A stretch of 24,106 nucleotides of DNA from Colivivens sp964452915 (GCA_964452915.1 CAYVNW010000038.1:1-24106); one strand, 5' to 3'; counted from the stretch's first letter, positions 4,483 to 13,594 are shown. Program-made: numbers and translations. The notes: generated from the letters alone by a model not told the origin.

Positions 4483-6315
4483 TCATGGAAGTACAGGCCG
4501 GATACTTTGTCCGTAATAGCGGTCGGTATAATAGTTCCAACTGTGATCGTCCGTAGGAAAGTACAAGATGTAAGCTCCACTCGGATTATCATCATATACA
4601 TAAAGCGAACTCGACCAATAGTTGCAGTACGTACCTGCACTGTACAAATCAGAGCCATCACGATAGCCTGCGGCAGGCAGGAAAATAGAGTTTCCGTTAG
4701 GGCCCTCCACAACATAGCCTGAAACTCCACTCATTTCTGCCGCTGTCCATGTACATTTGTCAAGCAATTCCGCTATCTCATCAATTGTGGGCATACGCCA
4801 TGGATAGCCAAGCGCAACTGTAGCGGCATCGTCTTCTTGATCAAGAACCGCCATACCATCAGAGCCAGTGTACTTAGTCCATGTTGCATTTTCATAGGAA
4901 TCACCACTATTATAATAAGGAGCAGACTCCAAATTAAAGTTCCAATAATCACCTGTAGGTTCTGTCTCAGCCCACGCATAGTAATATCCATATTCTTCCG
5001 GACTCAAAGCCCCAAGGTTGCAAGTCGCCCATTTCACACTCAAACCGAGGTCAATATAATCATACGAATAAACATACTGCGCAGTGTCAACAACCATACA
5101 CGTATCACTGTCTGCCACCATAACAGTATCATAATCTGATGATTGTGTGGTTAGATTTCCTGACGACAGAATATTAACAAATGCGACAATTAGCGTAATG
5201 ACTACGACAACGACAAAAGCCGCCGCTATGCCACCTGCAACCCACCACTTCTTGCGTGATGTATTTTTCACATTCTTCTTAACCGATTCTTCTTGATTAC
5301 CTTTCGCAAACGGGACGTTAATATGGGTTGCGTCACCATTGTTCACTATTACTGTCTCTCGGTTCAAATCGTTCGCATTTGCCGATCCATAACCAGTCGG
5401 TGCATGCTGAAAGCTTCCTGTTGATGGCTGTCCTGCTCCATTGGCAGCATTATTCAAGTCGGCAAGGAACTCCCCAACCGTAGAGTACCGGTCTTGCTTT
5501 GCAGTTGCCATTGCCTTTGTGATCGGGGCTTTAAGGTGTTCAGGGAAGCCCTGTGGGAACGTCAGTCCTTCAACAATCAAACGTGGAGCCGGAAGAGGTG
5601 CCACACCTGTAAGCACGTAGTACAAAGTAGCAGCAAGCGAATAGATATCGGTCTGTGGAGAGAACTCATGCACTCCGCCATCATTATATTGTTCCAAAGG
5701 AGCATAACCATGAGACAAACCTGTAGGAGTCGTGGATGTCTGTTGTCCTGTTGAATCATATTGCTTCGACAACCCGAAATCTATCAGCACCGGTGTGTCG
5801 TCGCTCTGCCTGATCATTATGTTTGCAGGCTTCACGTCAAGGTGGTTCATTGCGTGATTGTGTACATACCCTAATGCATCTCCCACCTTGTTTATGTACT
5901 CTAATGCCTTCGATTCAGACAAAGGACCGCCACGCTTCACTATATCCAAAAGCGTGCTGCCTTCTATATAATCCATGACGTAATACGATGTTCCGTTCTC
6001 CTCGAATGCGGCATGAATTCTGATAATGCCGGGATGATGGAGTTTTGCTATGTTGCGCGCCTCCTTGAGGAACTTCTGCTGCAGTTTTGTCACGAAGTCA
6101 CGGGTGTCAGCACTGCCAAGGGTAACATGACTTGTGTCGCCGTCACGCAAACAGAAGTTTGTAGGAAAGAACTCTTTGATGGCAACCCGCATTTCCAGGC
6201 CCACATCAGTGGCAAGATATGTTATACCAAAACCACCACGACCCAGAACCGAGTCGATACGGTATGTACCTCCACGAAGCACTGAACCAGGCTTTAATGT
6301 TTGTATTGTATTCAT
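4483..6315 (-). CDS. Membrane-anchored Ser/Thr protein kinase with C-terminal FISUMP domain
   Basis: A 610-residue protein. Residues about 19-293 form a Hanks-type kinase: glycine loop GRGGFGIT (25-32), VAIK lysine (47), catalytic loop HLDVKPANI (His158, Asp160, Lys162, Asn165), DFG (179-181) and an APLEQY segment. The usual Arg of the HRD motif is Leu, so it is a non-RD kinase. A low-complexity linker follows, then one membrane helix (about 357-382, WWVAGGIAAAFVVVVVITL). From about 419 to the end comes a FISUMP (Fibrobacter succinogenes major paralogous) domain: DLGLSVKWATCNLG, YAWAETEP, WRMPT, YWSSS, SIRPVLP. The kinase would be cytoplasmic and FISUMP outside the inner membrane. The frame is open 18 codons further, but Met at 6315 follows the promoter directly. 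The substrate is unknown. It has its own promoter and stands alone. Confidence 0.9.
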   Translation of the reverse strand: MNTIQTLKPGSVLRGGTYRIDSVLGRGGFGITYLATDVGLEMRVAIKEFFPTNFCLRDGDTSHVTLGSADTRDFVTKLQQKFLKEARNIAKLHHPGIIRIHAAFEENGTSYYVMDYIEGSTLLDIVKRGGPLSESKALEYINKVGDALGYVHNHAMNHLDVKPANIMIRQSDDTPVLIDFGLSKQYDSTGQQTSTTPTGLSHGYAPLEQYNDGGVHEFSPQTDIYSLAATLYYVLTGVAPLPAPRLIVEGLTFPQGFPEHLKAPITKAMATAKQDRYSTVGEFLADLNNAANGAGQPSTGSFQHAPTGYGSANANDLNRETVIVNNGDATHINVPFAKGNQEESVKKNVKNTSRKKWWVAGGIAAAFVVVVVITLIVAFVNILSSGNLTTQSSDYDTVMVADSDTCMVVDTAQYVYSYDYIDLGLSVKWATCNLGALSPEEYGYYYAWAETEPTGDYWNFNLESAPYYNSGDSYENATWTKYTGSDGMAVLDQEDDAATVALGYPWRMPTIDEIAELLDKCTWTAAEMSGVSGYVVEGPNGNSIFLPAAGYRDGSDLYSAGTYCNYWSSSLYVYDDNPSGAYILYFPTDDHSWNYYTDRYYGQSIRPVLP

Positions 6316-6334
6316 AATGCGTCTAATAATACTA

Positions 6335-6342
6335 CAAAGGTA
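6335..6342 (-). promoter_or_regulatory. -7 promoter element of the kinase gene
   Basis: Minus-strand TACCTTTG, an exact TAnnTTTG match, lies 19 bases ahead of the start codon at 6315. The -33 element is not clear. Confidence 0.65.
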
Positions 6343-6361
6343 CGATATTTTTCTGAATAAC

Positions 6362-6380
6362 AGTTCCAAAGAATGGAACT
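6362..6380. repeat. Inverted repeat upstream of the kinase promoter
   Basis: AGTTCCA (6362-6368), 5-base spacer, TGGAACT (6374-6380): a perfect 7-bp dyad covering the region where the kinase -33 element would lie. It could be an operator; no regulator is identified. Confidence 0.45.
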
Positions 6381-6409
6381 AATCTATATTACAAACTTAT
6401 CACAGGAAT

Positions 6410-6448
6410 AAAAAAGAAGGTACGTGTCAATCGCTGATACATACCTCC
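6410..6448 (-). terminator. Intrinsic terminator of the ilv operon
   Basis: Reading the minus strand, GGAGGTATGT (6448-6439) pairs with ACGTACCTTC (6425-6416) with two G-U pairs, followed by TTTTTTA (6415-6409). It lies about 35 bases past the ilvC stop codon. Confidence 0.75.
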
Positions 6449-6481
6449 GAAAATTAATTTTATGAAACAAAAAAAAATTTT

Positions 6482-7525
6482 TTAATTATTCTCTGGACGC
6501 AAGCGCCGAACTACCTCTGCAGTGCGCCACATTTCGCTGTCGTGCATAGCAGCAAGTTCTTTCTCAAGTCCGGCACGGTAGTCTGGCTTTGAGTTTGAAT
6601 CAATAGAGATTTGTGCCTCATGACCTGACTTAACAGACTCATAAAGTTGTTGCATAACAGGTTTGATGGCATCGTGGAAACGAGGAGCCCAATCCAATGC
6701 TCCACGTTGAGCAGTAGTTGAGCAGTTGGCATACATCCAGTCCATTCCCTTTTCTGCAAACAGAGGCATAAGTGACTGAGTAAGTTCCTCAACAGTCTCA
6801 TTGAAAGCCTCAGAAGGAGTATGGCCGTTTTCACGAAGAACCTCATACTGTGCAGAAAGAAGTCCCTGAATTGCACCCATCAGTGAGCCACGCTCGCCTG
6901 TAAGGTCAGATGTAGCTTCACGCTGGAATGTAGTTTCGAAGAGGTATCCGGAACCTATACCAATACCGAGAGCCAGAGTGCGCTCAAACGCATGACCTGT
7001 TGCATCCTGGTATACAGCATATGAAGAATTAATACCACGTCCTTCAAGGAACATAGAACGGAGTGAAGTTCCAGATCCCTTTGGTGCTACCATGATAACA
7101 TCTATATCTTTTGGAGGTACGCAGCCTGTACGGTCGCTCCAAGTAATAGCGAATCCATGAGAGAAATAAAGAGCCTTGCCAGGAGTCAAGTGCTTCTTGA
7201 TTGTAGGCCATACAGAGATAACAGCTGCATCAGAAAGCAAACACATTACGATAGTACCCTTCTCAGCTGCTTCCTCAATTGAGAAAAGAGTCTTTCCCGG
7301 TTCCCAACCATCAGCTTTAGCCTTCTCGAATGTCTTGCCTTGACGCTGGCCTACTATCACATTAAATCCGTTATCACGGAGGTTACAAGCCTGTCCAGGT
7401 CCCTGTACGCCATAACCAAGTACAGCGATAGTTTCATTCTTCAAAATTTCACGAGCTTTCTCAAGAGGAAACTCTTCGCGTGTCATCACTTCTTCGATAA
7501 CACCGCCAAAATTCATTTTTGCCAT
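6482..7525 (-). CDS. ilvC: Ketol-acid reductoisomerase
   Basis: This 347-residue enzyme converts acetolactate or acetohydroxybutyrate to the dihydroxy acids in valine, leucine and isoleucine synthesis, using NAD(P)H and Mg2+. The N-terminal Rossmann domain has GYGVQGPGQACNLRDNG (from residue 37), the plastid/Bacteroidetes-like variant of the more common GYGSQGHA loop. It also has the FSHGF catalytic His at 123. The knotted C-terminal domain shows DLTGERGSLMGAIQG and AFNETVEELTQ, which carry the metal-binding acidic residues. Length fits a short-type (class I) enzyme. It is the last gene of ilvD-ilvB-ilvN-ilvC, 43 bases after ilvN, and is followed by a terminator. The loop after the second beta strand (VGQRQGK) sets cofactor preference, which I cannot assign by eye. 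Confidence 0.96.
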   Translation of the reverse strand: MAKMNFGGVIEEVMTREEFPLEKAREILKNETIAVLGYGVQGPGQACNLRDNGFNVIVGQRQGKTFEKAKADGWEPGKTLFSIEEAAEKGTIVMCLLSDAAVISVWPTIKKHLTPGKALYFSHGFAITWSDRTGCVPPKDIDVIMVAPKGSGTSLRSMFLEGRGINSSYAVYQDATGHAFERTLALGIGIGSGYLFETTFQREATSDLTGERGSLMGAIQGLLSAQYEVLRENGHTPSEAFNETVEELTQSLMPLFAEKGMDWMYANCSTTAQRGALDWAPRFHDAIKPVMQQLYESVKSGHEAQISIDSNSKPDYRAGLEKELAAMHDSEMWRTAEVVRRLRPENN

Positions 7526-7568
7526 AATAATCTTTTCTTTTATATTGATTAATGATCTAATTCTTACT

Positions 7569-8174
7569 TCATTTGTTTCTCATTTGTTCACGCATAGCAA
7601 GATAAGCGTCAAGGCGTTCCTCTGTACTCTTTGTTATACAGATTCTGCCAGAACGGACGAACTGCAGCACGGCACCCTGTTCGTTGAGTACATTATAGAG
7701 CGAGAGGATTTCTTCGGTAATGCCGGTTTTCTCTACCGTCGCATAAACAGGATTCACCTCGACAATGTGAGCGTTGTGCTGCCGTATAGCCTTTGAAATC
7801 TTATCATTACTTAGCATGACAGGTGTGGAAATTTTTATTAGTGAAGTTTCGATAATGAATATCTCATCATCGGTATAGTAGTTTGCCTGCAACACATCGA
7901 CCCTCTTTTCCATCTGTTTTGTAAGTTGGCGTGCCATCTGTTCAGTACAATAGCACGTTGCAGTAAATTTGTGAACGCCTGGTGTACTTGACGCACAGAC
8001 ATTAATAGTTTCTATGTTTATTTGCCGACGCGTGAATATAGCTGATATCTGTGACAACAGACCAGGAGTGTTCTCTGAATAAATCAAGATGGTATACAAA
8101 CGGTCACCCTGCTCTGCATCCTTCTCTTCAGCCGGTTTACATTTACCACAAACGTCGCAATCGTTATTATTCAT
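7569..8174 (-). CDS. ilvN: Acetolactate synthase small (regulatory) subunit
   Basis: The 201-residue protein has the N-terminal ACT domain of acetolactate synthase regulatory subunits: LYTILIYSENTPGLLSQISAIF, then RRQINIETINVCASSTPGVHKFT. A second C-terminal region (about 105-180) follows, with EIFIIETSLIKI and VLQFVRSGRICI. It binds IlvB and normally gives valine feedback inhibition. About 25 residues precede the ACT domain and contain CDVCGKC (Cys 6, 9, 12), which is not usual for the family. No other ATG lies nearby, so the extension is probably real unless a TTG within the ACT start is used. It lies 42 bases after ilvB and 43 before ilvC. Bacteroides species known to me have a thioesterase-like gene in this operon; none is present here. 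Confidence 0.93.
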   Translation of the reverse strand: MNNNDCDVCGKCKPAEEKDAEQGDRLYTILIYSENTPGLLSQISAIFTRRQINIETINVCASSTPGVHKFTATCYCTEQMARQLTKQMEKRVDVLQANYYTDDEIFIIETSLIKISTPVMLSNDKISKAIRQHNAHIVEVNPVYATVEKTGITEEILSLYNVLNEQGAVLQFVRSGRICITKSTEERLDAYLAMREQMRNK

Positions 8175-8216
8175 AATTACTGACTCTTTCTATATTAATT
8201 ACTGAATGAGTTTATA

Positions 8217-9908
8217 TCATAATTCGAGAATCATGTCGTCAACATTTGCTCCAGGAGGAGTCATAGGCAACACATTGTCCTCTTCAAGTACTGCACATTG
8301 CAACAGGTAAGGGCCTTCTGTCTGCAACATCGTCTGTATAGCACCATCTAAGTCCTCACGGTTTACAACAGTAGCAGACGGAATCTTGTATGCGCTGGCA
8401 ATGAGCTCATAGTCAGGATTCATCATTGGAGTGAATGAATAACGGTGGTTAAAGAACATAGCTTGCCACTGCCGTACATTTCCAAGATAATTGTTGTTAA
8501 GCAAAATAATCTTCACCGGCGCATGTTGTTCCATTATAGTTCCCAGCTCCTGAATAGTCATTTGTAACCCGCCGTCACCTACGAATAGGCAGATTGTGCG
8601 GTCGGGAGCCCCGAAAGTCGCACCTATGGCAGCAGGCAGTCCGAATCCCATGGTTCCGCATCCGCCGGAAGTAACAACGCTATGTGCACGAGAAAACTTA
8701 AAGTAACGACAGCCAAACATTTGATTCTGTCCTACGTCGGTCACCAGTATGGCTTCGTGCTTAGTCGCGTCGCTCACCCTGTTAATTACTTCAGCCATCA
8801 GCAACGGACCGTCTTTAGGATGTATAGCACCTTCTATTACTTTTTCGTTCTCCTTCTGCGCATATGGTTTAAACGATTCTATCCACTCTGTATGTTTAGT
8901 ATGATGTACATGCTTTGTCACTGCAGCAAGAGTTTGTTTGCAATCACCAAGGACAGCCAAGTCAACCTTCACATTCTTGTCTATTTCGCTTGGGTCGATA
9001 TCGAAGTGTATCACCTTGGCTTGCTTTGCGTAAGTATTCAGATTTCCGGTTATACGGTCATCGAATCGCATACCGACAGCTATAAGAAGGTCGCACTCAT
9101 TGGTTTTCACATTAGGACCAAGATTTCCGTGCATGCCCAGCATTCCCATGTTTAGCGGATGATCGGACGGCAAGTCGGACAATCCCAGCAATGTACATCC
9201 GACTGGGATATCAGCTTTCTCTATCAGCTGCAACAGTTCGGCATGAGCATTGCCGAGTTCTATACCTTGACCGGCAAGCAACAACGGTTTGTCAGCATGG
9301 TTGATGAGGTATGCAGCCTGTTCAACAGCCTCTTGGCTCATGGTAGGTACCGGTTGGTAACTACGGATGAAATCAACTTTTTGAGGCACATAGTCAACCA
9401 TAGCAGTTTGTGCGTTCTTTGCAAAGTCGAGTACCACAGGTCCCGGCCGTCCGCTACTTGCAATATAGAACGCACGGCTTACAGCCCATGCAATATCTTC
9501 AGCACGACGAATCTGATAACTCCATTTTGTTATCGGATTTGTCACATTCACAACATCTACTTCCTGAAATGCATCCGTTCCCAGAAAAGCGGCACCCACT
9601 TGTCCGCAAATAACTACAATAGGAGTAGAATCAATCATGGCATCAGCTACTCCTGTAATTGTATTTGTAGCGCCAGGCCCACTGGTAACTATTGCGCAGC
9701 CTACCTTGCCGGAAACACGCGCATAGCCTTGAGCCGCATGCACAGCTCCTTGTTCATGACGCACCAATATATGGTTTAGACGGTCGGTATAGTCGTAGAG
9801 AGCATCGTATACTGGCATAATAGAACCGCCGGGATACCCGAAAAGAGTATCAACTCCCTCATTTATCAACGACTTCATCAACGCCTCCGCACCTGTAATC
9901 TTTTCCAT
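8217..9908 (-). CDS. ilvB: Acetolactate synthase large (catalytic) subunit
   Basis: This 563-residue thiamine-diphosphate enzyme condenses pyruvate with pyruvate or 2-oxobutyrate, the first committed step of branched-chain amino acid synthesis. Domains in order: the N-terminal Pyr domain with FGYPGGS and the catalytic Glu52 in RHEQGAVHAA; a central FAD-binding domain with RFDDR-TG (281-288); and the C-terminal PP domain with GDGGLQM (444-450) to NNNYLG (471-476), the ThDP/Mg2+ motif. WQAMFF (481-486) contains the Trp at the substrate channel known from herbicide resistance. Length is typical. It is 44 bases downstream of ilvD in the same operon and pairs with the IlvN subunit encoded next. 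Confidence 0.96.
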   Translation of the reverse strand: MEKITGAEALMKSLINEGVDTLFGYPGGSIMPVYDALYDYTDRLNHILVRHEQGAVHAAQGYARVSGKVGCAIVTSGPGATNTITGVADAMIDSTPIVVICGQVGAAFLGTDAFQEVDVVNVTNPITKWSYQIRRAEDIAWAVSRAFYIASSGRPGPVVLDFAKNAQTAMVDYVPQKVDFIRSYQPVPTMSQEAVEQAAYLINHADKPLLLAGQGIELGNAHAELLQLIEKADIPVGCTLLGLSDLPSDHPLNMGMLGMHGNLGPNVKTNECDLLIAVGMRFDDRITGNLNTYAKQAKVIHFDIDPSEIDKNVKVDLAVLGDCKQTLAAVTKHVHHTKHTEWIESFKPYAQKENEKVIEGAIHPKDGPLLMAEVINRVSDATKHEAILVTDVGQNQMFGCRYFKFSRAHSVVTSGGCGTMGFGLPAAIGATFGAPDRTICLFVGDGGLQMTIQELGTIMEQHAPVKIILLNNNYLGNVRQWQAMFFNHRYSFTPMMNPDYELIASAYKIPSATVVNREDLDGAIQTMLQTEGPYLLQCAVLEEDNVLPMTPPGANVDDMILEL

Positions 9909-9952
9909 TATAATTAATACCTATTGTTTTGTCCTTATCTTTTTATCTTTTC

Positions 9953-11755
9953 CTAATCTATTATTCTTACACCGCCTTTATCCGCGCTGCTCACACTTTG
10001 GGCATACGCCCGCAGGGCTTTGCTAACGACACGATGACGTTTCAGTGGCTGTTGAGGTCGGGCAGCCAATTCTTCGTCGCTCAGCCTTACATTTATAGAG
10101 CGGTTTGGAATATCAATATCAATGATATCACCATCAATGATTTTGCCTATATTTCCACCATTAGCAGCCTCAGGGCTTATATGTCCGATACTCAGTCCGC
10201 TTGTACCGCCGGAGAAGCGTCCGTCGGTTATGAGTGCGCATTCTTTCCCAAGATGCATGGATTTAATATACGATGTAGGATAAAGCATTTCCTGCATGCC
10301 AGGCCCACCCTTAGGACCTTCATGAGTAATTACGACAACATCCCCTGATTTGACTTTTCCGCCGAGTATTCCTTCACATGCGTCTTCCTGCGAGTCGAAT
10401 ACCACAGCTGGACCGGAGAACTTCCAAATGCTTTCGTCAACACCAGCTGTTTTTACGACACAGCCATCTTGAGCTATATTACCAAAGAGTATTGCCATTC
10501 CGCCATCCTTTGTATAAGCATGTTCAATGTCGCGGATGCATCCATTTGCGCGGTCAGTATCAAGCGTCTCATACTTAGAGTTTTGTACGCCAAGTTTATT
10601 ACAAAATACACCGGCAGGAGCTGATGAGTAAATACGTATTGCCTCAGGGTCGACTACTGGTTTCATAATGCTGTACTTTTCTATATCTTCCGCCAGCGTT
10701 GCACCATTTACCCTCTTTACCGAGGTATCAATGAGTCCGCCCTTCGCCAGCTCACCGAGCAAATTAAGCATTCCACCGGCACGTCCACACTCCTGCACAC
10801 TATATTTCTGCGAATTTGGTGCAAGTTTACAAAGGAACGGGGTATGACGTGACAAATAGTCAATATCAGCCATTGTGAAATTCACTTCCGCCTCTTGAGC
10901 TACAGCCAACAAATGCAACACAGTATTTGTAGACGCTCCCATTGCAATGTCCATAGTCATAGCGTTGAGGAACGCACTTCGTGTGGCAATGCTCCGTGGG
11001 AGTACGCTTTCATCTCCATCCTCATAATAAGCGAGAGCGTTCTTTACAATCTGACGTGCGGCAGCCTTCATCAGTTCCACACGGTTCACGTGTGTTGCCA
11101 GAATTGTTCCGTTGCCAGGCAATGAAAGGCCGATCGCTTCAGTAAGGTTGTTCATTGAATTGGCAGTGAACATACCCGAGCAGCAACCACAGCCCGGACA
11201 TGCACGATTCTCCACTTCTGCCAATTCCTCATCGCTGACTGTAGGGTCAGCACCCTTTATCATGGCAGCAATCAAGTCAAGGTTCTCACCTTTATATTTC
11301 CCGGCCTCCATCGGACCGCCCGAGACAAATACCGTTGGTATATTAAGTCGCATGGCAGCCATCAGCATACCAGGAGTGATTTTGTCGCAATTGGATATAC
11401 ATACCATTGCATCGGCTTTGTGTGCATTCACCATATACTCTACCGAGTCGGCAATGATATCACGGCTTGGTAAAGAATACAACATGCCGTCATGTCCCAT
11501 TGCTATACCGTCGTCGATAGCAATTGTATTGAATTCTGCGGCATAGCACCCGTATTTCTCTATCTCATTCTTTACTATTTGACCTGCTTCGTGAAGATGC
11601 GTATGTCCAGGGACAAACTGCGTGAACGAATTTACAACGGCAATTATTGGTTTGCCGAATTGCTCACGTTTCATTCCGTTTGCCACCCATAGAGCTCTGG
11701 CTCCTGCCATACGCCTGCCTTCCGTACAAACTGAACTACGTAACTTATGTTTCAT
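9953..11755 (-). CDS. ilvD: Dihydroxy-acid dehydratase
   Basis: This 600-residue iron-sulfur dehydratase of the IlvD/Edd family makes the 2-oxo acids from dihydroxy acids. Signatures are VNSFTQFVPGHTHL (42-54), CISNCDKITPGM with Cys123, and CPGCGCCSGMFTANSMN (186-202) supplying cluster cysteines. Near the C-terminus are THEGPKGGPGMQEM and DGRFSGGTSGLSIGHISPEA. It is first in the operon ilvD-ilvB-ilvN-ilvC. The promoter lies right upstream, with a predicted leader of under 25 bases, so there is no room for a peptide attenuator or T-box. Regulation must therefore act at the promoter or through IlvN feedback. Confidence 0.97.
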   Translation of the reverse strand: MKHKLRSSVCTEGRRMAGARALWVANGMKREQFGKPIIAVVNSFTQFVPGHTHLHEAGQIVKNEIEKYGCYAAEFNTIAIDDGIAMGHDGMLYSLPSRDIIADSVEYMVNAHKADAMVCISNCDKITPGMLMAAMRLNIPTVFVSGGPMEAGKYKGENLDLIAAMIKGADPTVSDEELAEVENRACPGCGCCSGMFTANSMNNLTEAIGLSLPGNGTILATHVNRVELMKAAARQIVKNALAYYEDGDESVLPRSIATRSAFLNAMTMDIAMGASTNTVLHLLAVAQEAEVNFTMADIDYLSRHTPFLCKLAPNSQKYSVQECGRAGGMLNLLGELAKGGLIDTSVKRVNGATLAEDIEKYSIMKPVVDPEAIRIYSSAPAGVFCNKLGVQNSKYETLDTDRANGCIRDIEHAYTKDGGMAILFGNIAQDGCVVKTAGVDESIWKFSGPAVVFDSQEDACEGILGGKVKSGDVVVITHEGPKGGPGMQEMLYPTSYIKSMHLGKECALITDGRFSGGTSGLSIGHISPEAANGGNIGKIIDGDIIDIDIPNRSINVRLSDEELAARPQQPLKRHRVVSKALRAYAQSVSSADKGGVRIID

Positions 11756-11778
11756 TTTTGCATTAACGAATTATTCTG

Positions 11779-11809
11779 CAAAATTACAACAAATTAGTGT
11801 ATGCGCCAA
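11779..11809 (-). promoter_or_regulatory. Promoter of the ilvDBNC operon
   Basis: Minus-strand -7 element TAATTTTG (11786-11779), with TTG (11809-11807) as -33 and a 20-bp spacer. The start codon of ilvD is 23 bases past the -7 element. Confidence 0.7.
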
Positions 11810-11869
11810 TCTTTTTATTAGAAATTTATGTTCTGACCTTTCTTTATGAACAAAACATTAGACTTTCTG

Positions 11870-13558
11870 CTATCGCATAATTACCAAACGGTGTAGGAAC
11901 GATTCACCAACGGGAACAAACAGGTCATGTCCGGCACTATTCAAATGTGCTGTATCGTTAGGACCTTGAAAATAGCGTTTTCTGAAATCAGCATCTCTCA
12001 CTTTAATGACACAACGATCATTGTAATTGTCAAGCACCGGAACATTGTGTTTATCACACACTTCATGTATCACACCCACAACCTCTTTGAAACCTGGGCG
12101 GTCAACATACCAGGGAGTTACATATCCGATATGTGCATGAGGGTATTTAATTCGAAGATTTGTAAGCAAATGATCAAGACTATCACGTACCGTCTGCAAT
12201 GAATCTGCACTGTGTCCTACCATATCAGCGTCATTATGTCCGGCTATTATCAAAACGATATCAGCACTGTCGTTCATGTCAACATAACGTTCGGATAAAG
12301 CTTTCCCAAACCCTTGCTTTGAACGGTCAAAAGCGATGCATGCTCCGTTTCTTCCATAGTTACGATAGGTCATTCCATGTGCTTTGGCTACTATTGCATG
12401 CCATGATTCAGACTTATCCGCTCTATGGTTTGCAACATAGCTGTCGCCTATCACGTTAATTGTAAGTCCGTGCAAAGGATCTGCTTTCACGCGCTCATCC
12501 AATACAGGTACGCCATTGTTATCAAAGTGCATCTTCTTTATGACCAACTTTGAAGCTCCGTTATCGGCCTTAGAGTAACCGTGAGCTATAAAGAACCACT
12601 GATCGCCGAACTTATACACAGCGCAATGGCCTATGCCATAAAATTCATCATCTTGCTGTGCTATGATATCTCCACCGCCGACAGCCATATCTTTTCCTTT
12701 ACTGTCGAGATAAGGTCCATTTATTTTCTTCGACCTTCCTACCGCTACCTTATAATTGCTGTTTGCTCCTTTGCAACAATAGTCCCATGACACAAACAGA
12801 TAGTAATAGCCACCTTCTTTTATGATAAACGGCGCCTCTATGGCATTTGCGCCTGCATTAGGAGCCTGTCGGGCACGTTCCATATCCTCTTTTGACACAA
12901 GTTCTTTCATGTTGTTGCGCATGTACCGGCGTGCTATCGTTTTGCATTTGCCTTTTGGCGTTTTGAAATCCTTGTCCAGTTTAACAAGTTGAATGCCATC
13001 CCAGAACGATCCCCATGTAAGCCAAGGATTACCTTTATCATCAATAATCAAGTTAGGGTCGATTGCATTCCAGTTAGTTTTATCACGAACACTCCGTATC
13101 ACCATTCCTTGGTCGGTCCATTTATAGTCGGGCGATTCAGGATTCAGAGTTTTGTTAGTCATCAAACCAATTGCCGAGCCATTTACACCGAACGACGAAC
13201 AACTGTAATACATATACCATGTACCATTATAATAATGTATATCAGGAGCCCAAGTATGTCCTCTATACCCTTTTACTGAATCCACTGCCCACTGAGGGAT
13301 TTCAGCCATCACCGGTTTTTCCGGATTCCAATTCAACATATCAGCCGACGACATACACGATATGCCCTGGCCTGTCGCAAATATATAGTATTTACCATCG
13401 CAGTAAGCCATGACAGGGTCATGGATATCAGGATTAGTGTAGTCAAAGAAAAAACGCGGGCGCATACGCTGACTACCCTGGCTATTCAGACCGAATATAC
13501 ATACTGAAAACAACATGACCACAGCTATACTTACTACATACGTTACATTTCTTTTCAT
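11870..13558 (-). CDS. Secreted GH43 arabinanase-like / SGNH esterase two-domain enzyme
   Basis: A signal peptide (MKRNVTYVVSIAVVMLFSVC) is followed by a five-bladed GH43 glycosidase (residues about 40-350). Its catalytic pattern is visible: Asp in HDPVMAYCDGKYYIF (about 47), Asp in NAIDPNLIIDD (about 167), Glu in NAIEAPF (about 241) and His in GIGHCAVY (about 311). WAPDIHYYNGTWYMYYS is typical of endo-arabinanases and arabinofuranosidases. From about 363 an SGNH hydrolase follows: GDSY (Asp-Ser about 372-373), GRNGA, AGHND, and DTAHL (Asp535, His538). One chain thus combines a glycosidase cutting arabinose polymers with an esterase that could remove acetyl or feruloyl groups. Start is the second Met; the frame opens two codons earlier (13564). 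It has its own promoter and is divergent from the next gene. The substrate is inferred, not shown. Confidence 0.87.
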   Translation of the reverse strand: MKRNVTYVVSIAVVMLFSVCIFGLNSQGSQRMRPRFFFDYTNPDIHDPVMAYCDGKYYIFATGQGISCMSSADMLNWNPEKPVMAEIPQWAVDSVKGYRGHTWAPDIHYYNGTWYMYYSCSSFGVNGSAIGLMTNKTLNPESPDYKWTDQGMVIRSVRDKTNWNAIDPNLIIDDKGNPWLTWGSFWDGIQLVKLDKDFKTPKGKCKTIARRYMRNNMKELVSKEDMERARQAPNAGANAIEAPFIIKEGGYYYLFVSWDYCCKGANSNYKVAVGRSKKINGPYLDSKGKDMAVGGGDIIAQQDDEFYGIGHCAVYKFGDQWFFIAHGYSKADNGASKLVIKKMHFDNNGVPVLDERVKADPLHGLTINVIGDSYVANHRADKSESWHAIVAKAHGMTYRNYGRNGACIAFDRSKQGFGKALSERYVDMNDSADIVLIIAGHNDADMVGHSADSLQTVRDSLDHLLTNLRIKYPHAHIGYVTPWYVDRPGFKEVVGVIHEVCDKHNVPVLDNYNDRCVIKVRDADFRKRYFQGPNDTAHLNSAGHDLFVPVGESFLHRLVIMR

Positions 13559-13594
13559 AATCATAATACTTTTGGGGATTTATATTTTACGCTA

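Noticed and set aside
9159..9779. 206-codon plus-strand open frame
   Set aside because: It lies entirely antisense to ilvB, whose protein is clearly real; the frame is a codon-bias shadow.
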